DNA of 48,934 nt from Prevotella sp. (GTDB taxonomy: Bacteria; Bacteroidota; Bacteroidia; Bacteroidales; Bacteroidaceae): positions 1-48,934 of the forward strand of contig JAGCZA010000009.1 in the NCBI GenBank assembly GCA_017960525.1, read 5' to 3'. Position 1 is the stretch's first letter, and the number at the start of each line of letters is the position of its first letter. The notes beneath the pieces are model-generated. The model was not told the DNA's origin. It saw only the letters and a list, made by a program, of their open reading frames with translations, and ran no database searches. Both the position numbers and the translations under genes were made by a program. Shown here one piece after another: positions 8,833-17,247 of the stretch.

Positions 8833-8888
8833 AAGGAGTAAGAAGGAGTTAGACAGACAATACTCTCTCTAACTCCTTCTTACTCCTT
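8833..8888. repeat. Perfect 21-bp inverted repeat between the export gene and glmS
   Basis: Arms 8833-8853 and 8868-8888 are exact reverse complements, with a 14-nt loop. The arm starts AAGGAGTAAG and continues AAGGAGTTAGA. T residues follow the right arm on the plus strand (8887-8892), but no plus-strand gene reads into it. On the minus strand it lies just after the export-gene stop (8898) and 43 bp before glmS, so it may act as a terminator or an mRNA-stabilising hairpin. Confidence 0.85.
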
Positions 8889-8897
8889 TTTTCTCGA

Positions 8898-9692
8898 TTA
8901 CTTCAAAATGTTGTAGAGCAGCGATGTGAGCGAAATCAGGATGCTCGTTGCCGAGAACCAGAGGGTGGTCATGCTACCAACGCTGGAGTTCTGGGACTTC
9001 ACCTTGTTGGGGGTGACGTAGATAACATCGTTCTGCTGCAGATAGTAATAAGGCGAGTTGATGATGTTGGCATCGGTGAGGTCGAAGAAGTGAATGGACT
9101 TCTGGCCGGTGCTGTCCTCGCGAATGAGTTGCACGTTCTTGCGCTGGCCCCAGATGGTGAGGTCGCCAGCCTGTGCAAGTGCCTCAAGTATGGTTATCTT
9201 CTCACGCGAGACGTTGAACGTACCGGGACGCGCCACTTCGCCAATGACCGAAATCTGATAGCCCGGCATACGCACGGTGACGATGGGCTTTTCCTCTGAA
9301 GCCATATAAGGCTTGATCTTTTCCTGAATCATGTTCTCAGCCTGCGACTTGGTGAGGCCTCCCACATGCAGTTTGCCAACGATGGGGAAGTTGATATTGC
9401 CCTCGTTGTCCACCAGATAGGCCTGCAGCATAGCCTGCGAATAGGTATTACGGCTGTTCACGGTATAGGGCGTGGGCACAGTCAGGTTGAAAGGCACGGC
9501 AGCCTCGTCGGTCGTAGTACTCACGGTGATGGTGAGTTGATCCTTAGGCATAATGCGTGCATCGTAGAGATACTGCGACTTGGACAAGTCGGTAGCAGCT
9601 GAGTTCTGGAAATAGGGCACGTCTTTCTGGCTTCCACAACTGGCCAGCAACAAGAGTGCGAACAAGGGAAAAAATACTTTTCTGTAATCCAT
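8898..9692 (-). CDS. Outer-membrane polysaccharide export lipoprotein (Wza/BexD-like)
   Basis: The protein (264 residues from the chosen start MDYRKVFFPL) has a lipoprotein signal ending LLASC with Cys19 as the lipidated residue. The polysaccharide export domain spans about 35-140 (RIMPKDQLTITVS, then GNINFPIVGKLHVGGLTK) and an SLBB domain lies about 150-235 (ISVIGEVARPGTF). The C-terminus ends in a hydrophobic helix, as expected for an outer-membrane export channel of capsule or exopolysaccharide. An ATG ten codons upstream (9722) falls inside the -7 box at 9720-9727 and is unlikely to be used. No Wzc-like kinase partner is adjacent. Confidence 0.88.
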   Translation of the reverse strand: MDYRKVFFPLFALLLLASCGSQKDVPYFQNSAATDLSKSQYLYDARIMPKDQLTITVSTTTDEAAVPFNLTVPTPYTVNSRNTYSQAMLQAYLVDNEGNINFPIVGKLHVGGLTKSQAENMIQEKIKPYMASEEKPIVTVRMPGYQISVIGEVARPGTFNVSREKITILEALAQAGDLTIWGQRKNVQLIREDSTGQKSIHFFDLTDANIINSPYYYLQQNDVIYVTPNKVKSQNSSVGSMTTLWFSATSILISLTSLLYNILK

Positions 9693-9719
9693 ATTGTCTG
9701 TTATTGATGATTTTGGGTG

Positions 9720-9727
9720 CAAAATTA
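9720..9727 (-). promoter_or_regulatory. -7 box for the polysaccharide export gene
   Basis: The minus strand reads TAATTTTGCACCC, matching TAnnTTTGCA, 28 bp before the ATG at 9692. This placement decides the start of the export protein. Confidence 0.65.
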
Positions 9728-9805
9728 CTGCTTATTTTCGAGATAAACAAATAAACGGCTAAAAAATTGACGATTGCCTGCAAAAACTATGGCCAAAGCA
9801 CGGTG

Positions 9806-12136
9806 CTACCACAACTCTTCGTCGGCTGTTACAGACTTTTCCTCCTCCTGCGGCTTTGGCTTCTGGGGCAACTGTTTCACTTTCCCTTCAGCATCGAACA
9901 TACCGTAGGTGGTTCTAAGCACGAGGAACTCCGTGCGGCGGTTCAACTGGTGGCAGGTTTCCTGCTTCTCCTCGTCGTTCAGGGCGTTGATGAACTCTTC
10001 GGTGAGCACATCGTCTGCCTTCAGCCAGTCGTAGCGCTCCGTCAGCCTGCGCTTGACGGTCTTGGGCTTGTCCTCGCCATAGCCCTTCGGCGTGAGGCGG
10101 TCGGCGGCGATGCCGTGCTCAATGAGATAGGCGACGACGCTCTCTGCCCTGCGTTGCGACAGCCGCTCGTTGTACTCGGCAGAGCCGCGACAGTCGGTAT
10201 GGGCGCTCAGTTCTATGGTCACATTGGGGTTCTCGTTCAACAGTTCCACCAGTTTGTCGAGGGCTTCGGCACTCTCAGGCCGGAGCGTGGCCTTGTCGAA
10301 GTCGTAGAAAATATTTTCGATGAGCACGGGGGCTGAAATGTTGGCCAGTGGGAACTGCAGGGTGTACTCCTCGCTCTCCAGCACAGGCTCTACGCGCAAT
10401 TCCTCCTTGTGATTGAGGAAGCCCTTGCAAGTGCCGAGGAACACGTAACTCACGCCGGGCTTGATTTCCTGCTCGAAAGAGCCGTCGCCCTTCACGTTCA
10501 ACTTCATATTGGTGCCGTCGTTGCCCACCATATAGACCTGTCCGCTGGGCAGTTCGTAGCCGTCTTGCTCGTAGACCCAACCCTTGACGGTCTGCACGAC
10601 CTCGTGTTTCTCAAAGGAATAGATGTGGTCCCAGCCACGGGCGTCGCCCCGGTTACTGGAGAAGTAGCCGCGATTGTGCAGCCCCTCGAAGGTCATTCCG
10701 AAGTCGTCGCCCTGAGAATTGAGCGGCCAGCCGGGGTGTTCCAAGTCATAAGTGACAAGCGGCGAGTCGTCATTCTTGTCGCTCTGCTCCACGGGCTTGG
10801 CGATGAAGATGTCGAGGCCGCCGAAGCCTGGATGGCCGTCGCTGCTGAAGTAGAGGTCGCCATTGGGGCGGAACGTTGGGAACATCTCGTCGCCAGGCGT
10901 GTTGATAGGTTCGCCCAGGTTTTCCAGTCCAATGAGGCCGTGACTGGTCATTTCGATGCGCCAGATGTCGTAGCCGCCCAGTCCGCCAGGCATATCGCTG
11001 ACGAAGTAGAGCCACTGGCCGTCGGGCGAGACGGCAGGATGTGCGAAAGTGGAAAGCGTGTCGCGGGTGATTTCCTGCACGGTGGCCTTGCCCCACGAGG
11101 CATCGCTGCGCTGGCTGGTGGCTATCTGGGCGTAGCGCGGATAACTGGGGTCGGTCTTGCAAACGGTGAGATACATCGTCTTGCCGTCGGGCGTGAAGGC
11201 ACAGGCGCCCTCGTCCTCCTCGCTGTTCAGGTCGCTTTCGATGGCCTCGGGCTTCGACCACTTGCCCTTGTCGTCCTTCTGCGAGAAGAAGATGTCGGCA
11301 TTCTTGGTGCCCGTGATGCCGCTCACCTCGTCGCCCTTGGCCTGGTTGCGCGTCGACGAGAAGAAGAGTTGGTCGCTGTCGTCGCCGCAGAGCATAGGCG
11401 AATACTCCGCACGTCGCGAGTTGAACAGTTCCTGTTTCTTCACGGTATAGCCGCTGTATTCGGCCTCTTCCTTCCATTTCGGGGCCTGACGGGCTGACTC
11501 CAGCCCTACCTTGACAAGGCGCATATCGGGCGAGACGTGCTTCTTCAGCGAGTCTTTCTTGGCCTTTGCGGCCTCTTTCTCGGCTTTCTCGGCTTCCTTC
11601 TCGGCCTTTTCAGCCTCTTTTTCGGCCTTCTTTTCCTCGGCGGCCTCGCGTTTCAGGGCTGCTTTTGCACTCTCTTTCTTGTTCTTGCCGCGCCGTTTCT
11701 TCTTGACGGTCTTCTTGTTCTGCTGCTTTTCCACAACGGGGGCCTCCTCCAAGACCAGCGTGCCGTCGAGCAAACTGCTGAACGACTGTTCGGCTTCCTT
11801 GTAGTTGCCGTTCTTCAGTTGCAACTGACCCAGGTAGAACACGGCCATAGAGTCGGCCTGCTTGTAGCGCACGGCATTGTTGTAGGCCGCCATCGCCCTT
11901 TGCGTCTGGTTGATGCGGCGGTAGCAGTCGGCCATCTTCAGCGCCCTCTGTCCGCGCAGGGGGCGGTCTTTGGCCTTGGTTTGTGAATACGCCTTCTTGT
12001 ACTGGTCGGCGGCATCGTAGTATTCGCCCAAGGCGAAGAACTTGTCGCCCTTCTTCATAGCCGTCTCTGCCCCACAGGCGGACAGCACCAGCACGGCCAC
12101 AATTATATATAATATGGTATAGCAAGAATTGCGCAT
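9806..12136 (-). CDS. PorE-like OmpA-family lipoprotein (TPR, propeller, CRD, OmpA)
   Basis: This 776-residue lipoprotein (lipobox LSAC, Cys21) has TPR-like repeats at about 30-130, a Lys/Glu/Ala-rich coiled coil with AEKEAEKAEKE repeats at about 140-205, a WD40/PD40-type beta-propeller at about 225-480 (repeated SPDGQWLYFVSD-like blades), a carboxypeptidase-regulatory-like domain at about 525-605 and a C-terminal OmpA peptidoglycan-binding domain (SAHTDCRGSAEYNERLSQRR). This order is the one I know for PorE of the Porphyromonas T9SS, which anchors the secretion ring to peptidoglycan. The charged coiled coil is an extra. It may instead be a general OmpA scaffold. No clear -7 box is seen upstream. 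Confidence 0.8.
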   Translation of the reverse strand: MRNSCYTILYIIVAVLVLSACGAETAMKKGDKFFALGEYYDAADQYKKAYSQTKAKDRPLRGQRALKMADCYRRINQTQRAMAAYNNAVRYKQADSMAVFYLGQLQLKNGNYKEAEQSFSSLLDGTLVLEEAPVVEKQQNKKTVKKKRRGKNKKESAKAALKREAAEEKKAEKEAEKAEKEAEKAEKEAAKAKKDSLKKHVSPDMRLVKVGLESARQAPKWKEEAEYSGYTVKKQELFNSRRAEYSPMLCGDDSDQLFFSSTRNQAKGDEVSGITGTKNADIFFSQKDDKGKWSKPEAIESDLNSEEDEGACAFTPDGKTMYLTVCKTDPSYPRYAQIATSQRSDASWGKATVQEITRDTLSTFAHPAVSPDGQWLYFVSDMPGGLGGYDIWRIEMTSHGLIGLENLGEPINTPGDEMFPTFRPNGDLYFSSDGHPGFGGLDIFIAKPVEQSDKNDDSPLVTYDLEHPGWPLNSQGDDFGMTFEGLHNRGYFSSNRGDARGWDHIYSFEKHEVVQTVKGWVYEQDGYELPSGQVYMVGNDGTNMKLNVKGDGSFEQEIKPGVSYVFLGTCKGFLNHKEELRVEPVLESEEYTLQFPLANISAPVLIENIFYDFDKATLRPESAEALDKLVELLNENPNVTIELSAHTDCRGSAEYNERLSQRRAESVVAYLIEHGIAADRLTPKGYGEDKPKTVKRRLTERYDWLKADDVLTEEFINALNDEEKQETCHQLNRRTEFLVLRTTYGMFDAEGKVKQLPQKPKPQEEEKSVTADEELW

Positions 12137-12252
12137 ACCATTATATAACGTTGCTCAACTCGTTTTATTGCATCGGCATTTTTCTGTTCGGAATATAGGC
12201 TTAGACTTTCGCCCTGGACTGCAACGACAAGAGAGTAATAACCTTTGGTCGG

Positions 12253-12337
12253 AGTTAGAAGGTATATAACTCAGAGTTAGAAGGTATATAACTCGGAGTT
12301 AGAAGGTATATAACTCGGAGTTAGAAGGTATATAACT
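12253..12337 (+). repeat. Tandem array of a second 19-bp palindrome (4 copies, 22-bp period)
   Basis: Units AGTTAGAAGGTATATAACT lie at 12253-12271, 12275-12293, 12297-12315 and 12319-12337, separated by CAG, CGG and CGG. Arms are AGTTA/TAACT, or GAGTTA/TAACTC with the flanking bases of the inner copies. The period and the AGTT...AACT ends equal those of the TTCGT arrays although the core differs. The array lies in the divergent gap 12137-12483, whose remaining sequence is AT-rich apart from the promoter at 12448. Confidence 0.92.
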
Positions 12338-12447
12338 GCTATTCCCTACGATTCCCCTCCCCTTCTCCAGCGACGGGGAACAGGGGCCAATTGAGACAAA
12401 TTATCTAAAATAAATGTGTTTTTTATAGCAGATACAGACTTTTTTTG

Positions 12448-12455
12448 TACCTTTG
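12448..12455 (+). promoter_or_regulatory. -7 box for the zinc-ribbon/thrA/apgM operon
   Basis: TACCTTTGCACC, a full extended match, 29 bp before the ATG at 12484. Its position excludes a possible upstream TTG start at 12445, which would lie inside the box. Confidence 0.75.
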
Positions 12456-12483
12456 CACCGCAAAAAAAACAAAAACAAGACTT

Positions 12484-12864
12484 ATGAAATGTCCCAAATG
12501 CTCACACGAGAACGCTGAAGGCGCCAAATATTGCAGCCAGTGCGGCCAGAATCTGGCCGACGTGAAAGACTGGCCCAGCCTTCTGCTGCTGGGGTGGTGC
12601 GGCTCGCTGATATTCTTTGCCGCCGCCTATTTTGTCATCGGCTACGTGGGGTCGCTGCTCAATATGGAGTGGCAGGCCCGCAACTATGCCATCTTCGTCA
12701 TCTCCATCATCCAGTCGTTCACCTTCCTGGTCATCCCCTTTGCCATCAGGAAAACCAGTTACAAGGTGGCCGCGTTCATTATGGTATTGATTTACATTGT
12801 TTGGACGGTGGTCTCAAACGTGAGCAGCATCATCAACACTTACGAAATCAGCAGTAATTACTAA
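12484..12864 (+). CDS. Zinc-ribbon membrane protein, first gene of the thr operon
   Basis: The 126-residue protein starts MKCPKCSHENAEGAKYCSQC, a rubredoxin-like four-cysteine zinc ribbon (two CxxC pairs), followed by three hydrophobic segments at about 35-58, 66-85 and 93-115. Zinc-ribbon plus membrane-helix proteins are widespread and mostly uncharacterised. It ends 3 bp before thrA, so it is probably the first gene of the threonine operon. I cannot assign a function; the linkage to aspartate-family biosynthesis may be accidental. Confidence 0.75.
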   Translation: MKCPKCSHENAEGAKYCSQCGQNLADVKDWPSLLLLGWCGSLIFFAAAYFVIGYVGSLLNMEWQARNYAIFVISIIQSFTFLVIPFAIRKTSYKVAAFIMVLIYIVWTVVSNVSSIINTYEISSNY

Positions 12865-12867
12865 CCA

Positions 12868-15324
12868 ATGAAAGTATTGAAATTCGGCGGAACGTCCGTA
12901 GGTTCCGTGAAAAGCATTCTCAGTTTGAAGAGAATAGTGGAGGCAGAAGCCGGACGGGGGCCTGTCATCGTAGTGGTGAGCGCACTCAACGGCATCACCG
13001 ACAAACTGATAGCCACCTCGCAAATGGCCCTCAGCGGCGACGAGCAGTGGCGGAAAGAGTACGAGGCCATTGCCGACCGTCATCACGAGATGATTGACAC
13101 CGTGATTACCGACGGCAACAAACGCACCGAACTGCTGGCCAGCGTCGACGCCCTCTTGGAGCAACTAAAGAGCATCTTCTACGGCGTGTACCTGATTCAC
13201 GACCTTTCGGGAAAGACCGAGGACGCCATCGTGTCCTACGGCGAGCGCCTGTCGTCGCACATCGTCACCGCCATCCTCGACAACGCCAAGCGGTTGAACA
13301 GCCGCGACTTCATACGCACAGAGAAGAAACAGGGCAAGCACGTGCTCGACGCCGAACTGACATACAAGTTGGTGCGCGAGACGTTTACTGACACGAAACA
13401 AATAGCGGTAGTTCCAGGCTTCGTCGCCCGCGACCGTGACACCCACGAGACCACCAATCTGGGGCGCGGCGGCAGCGACTACACCGCCGCCATCATCGCC
13501 GCCGCACTCGATGCCGACGAACTGGAGATTTGGACCGACGTGGACGGCTTTATGACCGCCGACCCGAAGGTGATCCAGTCGGCATACACCATCAATGAAC
13601 TGTCGTATGTGGAGGCGATGGAACTGTGCAACTTCGGCGCAAAAGTGGTCTATCCCCCGACCATCTACCCCGTCTGCGTGAAGAACATCCCCATCCGCGT
13701 GAAGAACACCTTCAACCCGGAGCATCCGGGCACGCTCATCAAGGACAAGATAGACGACGACCTGAAGCCCATCAAGGGTATCAGCAGCATCAAGGGCACC
13801 ACGCTTATCACCGTGACGGGCCTCTCGATGGTGGGCGTCATCGGTGTGAACCGCCGCATCTTCACCACGCTGGCCAACGAGGGCATTTCGGTGTTTATGG
13901 TCAGCCAGGCTTCTTCAGAGAACAGCACCTCTATCGGTGTGCGCGACGAAGATGCCGAGGCCGCCATCAAAGTGCTCAACGAAGAGTTCGCCAAGGAGAT
14001 TGAGACGGGCGCAATGTTCCCCATGCAGGCAGAGAACGGCCTGGCCACCATCGCCATCGTGGGCGAAAATATGAAGCACACGCCGGGCATCGCCGGTAAA
14101 CTCTTCGGCACGCTGGGCCGCTCGGGCATCAGCGTCATCGCCTGCGCCCAGGGCGCTTCGGAGACAAATATTTCGTTTGTCGTCGAAGGCCGCTTCCTGC
14201 GCAAGTCGCTCAATGTGCTCCACGACTCGTTCTTCCTCTCCGAATACAAGGTGCTCAACCTCTTCATCTGCGGCATCGGCACCGTGGGTGGTATGCTCTT
14301 GGAGCAAATCCGCACCCAGCAGCAGTACCTGATGCAGACCAAGCGCCTCAAACTCAACGTGGTGGGTATCAGCGACGTATATAACTTCGTGCTCGACCGC
14401 GAGGGCATCGACCTCAACGACTACGAGAAGGTGCTGCGGGCAGGCGAACCGGCCAATACCGACCGTATGCGCGACGAAATCGTGAAGATGAACATCTTCA
14501 ACAGCGTCTTCGTCGACTGTACCGCTAGCCGTCAGATTGCCGCCCTCTACCAGACCTTCCTGGAGCATAACATCAGCGTGGTGGCTGCCAATAAGATTGC
14601 CGCCTCCAGCGACTACGACAGTTACGTGAAACTGCGCCAGACGGCCCGCGACCGTGGCGTCTGGTTCCGCTACGAGACCAACGTGGGTGCCGGATTGCCC
14701 ATCATCGGAACCATCAACGACCTGTGCAACTCTGGCGATAAGATACTGAAAATCGAGGCAATTCTGTCTGGAACCCTCAACTTCATCTTCAACGAGATTG
14801 CCGCCGACGTGCCCTTCTCCGAGACCGTGCGCCGCGCCAAGGAACAGCGTTACTCTGAGCCTGACCCGCGCATCGACCTCAGCGGCACCGACGTCATCCG
14901 CAAACTCGTCATCCTCACCCGCGAGGCAGGCTACAAGGTGGAGCAGGACGATGTGGAGAAGCACCTTTTCGTGCCCGACGACTACTTCGAGGGTTCGCTC
15001 GACGACTTCTGGCGCCGTCTGCCTGAACTCGATGCCGACTTCGAGGCCCGCCGCAAGGTGCTGGAGAAGGAAGGCAAGCGCTGGCGCTTTGTCGCCACAA
15101 TGGAAGCCGGCGGCGAGGGCCAGCCGGCCAGCAAGACCAGCGTCGCCCTCAAGGAGGTGCCGTCGACCCATCCGTTCTATTCCCTCGAAGGCTCGAACAA
15201 CATCGTGCTCCTCACCACCGAGCGCTACAAGGAGTATCCTATGCTCATCCAAGGCTACGGAGCCGGTGCCGCCGTCACCGCCGCCGGTGTCTTCGCCAAT
15301 ATTATGTCCATTGCCAATATCTAA
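12868..15324 (+). CDS. thrA: Bifunctional aspartate kinase / homoserine dehydrogenase
   Basis: The 818-residue fusion catalyses the first and third steps of the aspartate pathway to threonine, methionine and lysine. The kinase domain (about 1-300) begins MKVLKFGGTSVGS and has GRGGSDYTAA near residue 203. Two ACT regulatory segments follow (about 310-460), suggesting feedback control by threonine. The dehydrogenase half (about 465-818) has the nucleotide-binding stretch ICGIGTVGGMLL, VVAANKIAA and the catalytic region ETNVGAGLPII. The stop codon abuts the ATG of the next gene without a gap. thrC, which often completes the operon in Bacteroides, is absent from the window. Confidence 0.97.
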   Translation: MKVLKFGGTSVGSVKSILSLKRIVEAEAGRGPVIVVVSALNGITDKLIATSQMALSGDEQWRKEYEAIADRHHEMIDTVITDGNKRTELLASVDALLEQLKSIFYGVYLIHDLSGKTEDAIVSYGERLSSHIVTAILDNAKRLNSRDFIRTEKKQGKHVLDAELTYKLVRETFTDTKQIAVVPGFVARDRDTHETTNLGRGGSDYTAAIIAAALDADELEIWTDVDGFMTADPKVIQSAYTINELSYVEAMELCNFGAKVVYPPTIYPVCVKNIPIRVKNTFNPEHPGTLIKDKIDDDLKPIKGISSIKGTTLITVTGLSMVGVIGVNRRIFTTLANEGISVFMVSQASSENSTSIGVRDEDAEAAIKVLNEEFAKEIETGAMFPMQAENGLATIAIVGENMKHTPGIAGKLFGTLGRSGISVIACAQGASETNISFVVEGRFLRKSLNVLHDSFFLSEYKVLNLFICGIGTVGGMLLEQIRTQQQYLMQTKRLKLNVVGISDVYNFVLDREGIDLNDYEKVLRAGEPANTDRMRDEIVKMNIFNSVFVDCTASRQIAALYQTFLEHNISVVAANKIAASSDYDSYVKLRQTARDRGVWFRYETNVGAGLPIIGTINDLCNSGDKILKIEAILSGTLNFIFNEIAADVPFSETVRRAKEQRYSEPDPRIDLSGTDVIRKLVILTREAGYKVEQDDVEKHLFVPDDYFEGSLDDFWRRLPELDADFEARRKVLEKEGKRWRFVATMEAGGEGQPASKTSVALKEVPSTHPFYSLEGSNNIVLLTTERYKEYPMLIQGYGAGAAVTAAGVFANIMSIANI

Positions 15325-16596
15325 ATGAAGCACATCATTATCCTTGGCGACGGAATGGCCGACAAGCCTGTTGAGCGTTTGGGCGGGAAGACCCTGCTGC
15401 AATACGCCAATAAGCCGATGATGGACCTGTTGGCCCGCGAAGGCCGCACAGGGCGACTCATCACCGTGCCAGAAGGCTTCCCCCCAGGCAGCGAGGTGGC
15501 CAACACGGCCATCCTCGGCTACGACCTGAACAAGGTGTACGAGGGGCGCGGCCCGTTAGAGGCTGCCAGCATCGGTTACGAGATGGCTGCCGACGACTTC
15601 GCCATCCGCTGTAACATCATCACCCTCGCTGACGGCAAGATTATCACCCACAACGGCGGCAACTTGCAGACCGAGGACGCCCGCGTGCTCATCGACTACC
15701 TGAACGCCGAACTGGCCGCCCCCATCAACGCTGAGCAGGGCTGCGAGCGGGTGAAGTTCATCTGCGGCATACAGTACCGCCACCTCCTCGTCATCAAGGG
15801 CGGCAACAAGCACATCGACTGTGCGCCCCCTCACGACCACCCCAACGAGCCTTGGCACGACCTCCTCGTAACCCCCAGTCCCGTAGACTGCGCAAGTAGC
15901 GCAGCCCACCCAACAGCCCTCTCCCCCCAGGAAACCGCCGACCTCATCAACACCCTCATCCTCCGCTCCCAAGAACTGCTGCCCAAGCACCCCTACAACC
16001 AGGCCAAGGCCGCAAAGGGCGAGCGCCAGGCCAACAGCATCTGGCCCTGGAGCGGCGGCTACCGCCCGTCGATGCAGACGCTCCAAGAGCAATATCCCCA
16101 GGTGAAGAGCGGAAGCGTCATCTCCGCCGTAGACCTCATCCGAGGCATCGGCCACTATGCCGGCCTCGACATTGTGGAGGTGGAAGGCGCCACCGGCCTG
16201 GCCGACACCAACTACGAGGGCAAGGCACGGGCCGCCATCAAGGCCCTGAAGGGGCAGGACTTCGTCTTCGTCCACGTGGAAGCCAGCGACGAGGCCGGAC
16301 ACGACGGCGACCTGGAACTGAAACTGAAGACCATCGAATACCTGGACCAGCGGCTCATCAAGCCCATCTATGAAGCCGTCAGGCAAATGGACGAACCCGT
16401 CTGCATAGCCGTGCTTCCCGACCACCTGACGCCTGTGGAGCAGCGCATACACGTGGGCGAGCCGGTGCCTTTCCTCATTTGGCACCGAGGCATCACGCCC
16501 GACGACGTGCAGCGCTACGACGAGGTTTCCTGCGTCTCTGGCGGTTACGGCCTGCTGCGCCTGCAAGAGTTTATGCAAACCCTGATGAGCGTTTAA
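15325..16596 (+). CDS. apgM: ApgM-type phosphoglycerate mutase, probable homoserine kinase substitute
   Basis: This 423-residue member of the alkaline-phosphatase superfamily has the metal site GDGMAD at residues 8-13, the nucleophile region PPGSEVANTAILGYD (Ser about 56) and HVEASDEAGHDGD near 315. It resembles cofactor-independent phosphoglycerate mutases of archaeal type. Bacteroides lack a usual thrB, and this family, encoded next to thrA, has been proposed as the homoserine kinase; I recall genetic support in B. thetaiotaomicron but cannot check it. It directly abuts thrA. A 17-bp palindrome inside the gene (15888-15904) encodes Cys-Ala-Ser-Ser-Ala-Ala in a loop. Confidence 0.88.
   Translation: MKHIIILGDGMADKPVERLGGKTLLQYANKPMMDLLAREGRTGRLITVPEGFPPGSEVANTAILGYDLNKVYEGRGPLEAASIGYEMAADDFAIRCNIITLADGKIITHNGGNLQTEDARVLIDYLNAELAAPINAEQGCERVKFICGIQYRHLLVIKGGNKHIDCAPPHDHPNEPWHDLLVTPSPVDCASSAAHPTALSPQETADLINTLILRSQELLPKHPYNQAKAAKGERQANSIWPWSGGYRPSMQTLQEQYPQVKSGSVISAVDLIRGIGHYAGLDIVEVEGATGLADTNYEGKARAAIKALKGQDFVFVHVEASDEAGHDGDLELKLKTIEYLDQRLIKPIYEAVRQMDEPVCIAVLPDHLTPVEQRIHVGEPVPFLIWHRGITPDDVQRYDEVSCVSGGYGLLRLQEFMQTLMSV
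15888..15904 (+). repeat. Intragenic palindrome within apgM
   Basis: CTGCGC-AAGTA-GCGCAG forms a 6-bp stem with a 5-nt loop. It is read as CASSAA. A near-identical element in valS (24159-24177) is read in the same frame as CESSAA. Confidence 0.75.
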
Positions 16597-16598
16597 AG

Positions 16599-17243
16599 AT
16601 GACCGACGTCAATACTCTGGTGAAAGAAATCAAGCAGTCGTTCCGCCAACTGATGGACGGAGCGACTGCTCAGTCTATGCGCAACAAAGGGCTGAACTAC
16701 TCCCTCAACTGGGGCGTGACGCTGCCGCGTCTGCGCGAAATGGCCGACAAGATTGCCGACGGCAAAGACCCCGCACTCCTCTACGACCTGTCCATCGCTT
16801 TGTGGAAGGAAAACGTGCGCGAGTGCAAGATACTGGCCACTATGCTGATGCCTGCTGAAAAAATGCTCCCGGAAGTGGCCGACATCTGGATGGAACAGAC
16901 GCCGACGCTGGAGATTGCCGAACAGGCCGCCTTCAATCTTTACCAGCACTTGCCCTATGCTGCCGACAAGGCTTACCAGTGGCTGGCCTCACCCGACGAC
17001 CTGCCACAAATATGCGGCTATCACGTGCTGGGCCGCCTCTTTTCCCAAGGGCAGGAACCCAATGAGCGCGGCATCAACGAGTTTATCGACCAGGCCATCA
17101 GCGCCTTACAAGGGCCAAGCCTTTCTCTGCGAAAAGCCGCCCTTAACGCCCTCAACCGTTTTGCCACGCTGGGCCTGCTCTACGAGCGCCTGGCACAATC
17201 GGCCCTAAGAAAGGGAGGCTTCAATCCAATCTCATCAAAATAA
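16599..17243 (+). CDS. DNA alkylation repair (AlkD-like) HEAT-repeat protein
   Basis: The 214-residue protein starts MTDVNTLVKEIKQSFRQLMD, 2 bp after the apgM stop. It is all-helical in appearance, with the NWGVTLPRLREMADKI motif near residue 31 and repeating paired helices typical of HEAT-like AlkD DNA glycosylases. AlkD enzymes remove positively charged alkylated purines. The catalytic Trp/Asp residues of AlkD cannot be placed reliably by eye, so a structural rather than enzymatic role is possible. An earlier in-frame start at 16479 lies inside apgM and is rejected. It converges with the next gene, 4 bp away. Confidence 0.75.
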   Translation: MTDVNTLVKEIKQSFRQLMDGATAQSMRNKGLNYSLNWGVTLPRLREMADKIADGKDPALLYDLSIALWKENVRECKILATMLMPAEKMLPEVADIWMEQTPTLEIAEQAAFNLYQHLPYAADKAYQWLASPDDLPQICGYHVLGRLFSQGQEPNERGINEFIDQAISALQGPSLSLRKAALNALNRFATLGLLYERLAQSALRKGGFNPISSK

Positions 17244-17247
17244 GGAA

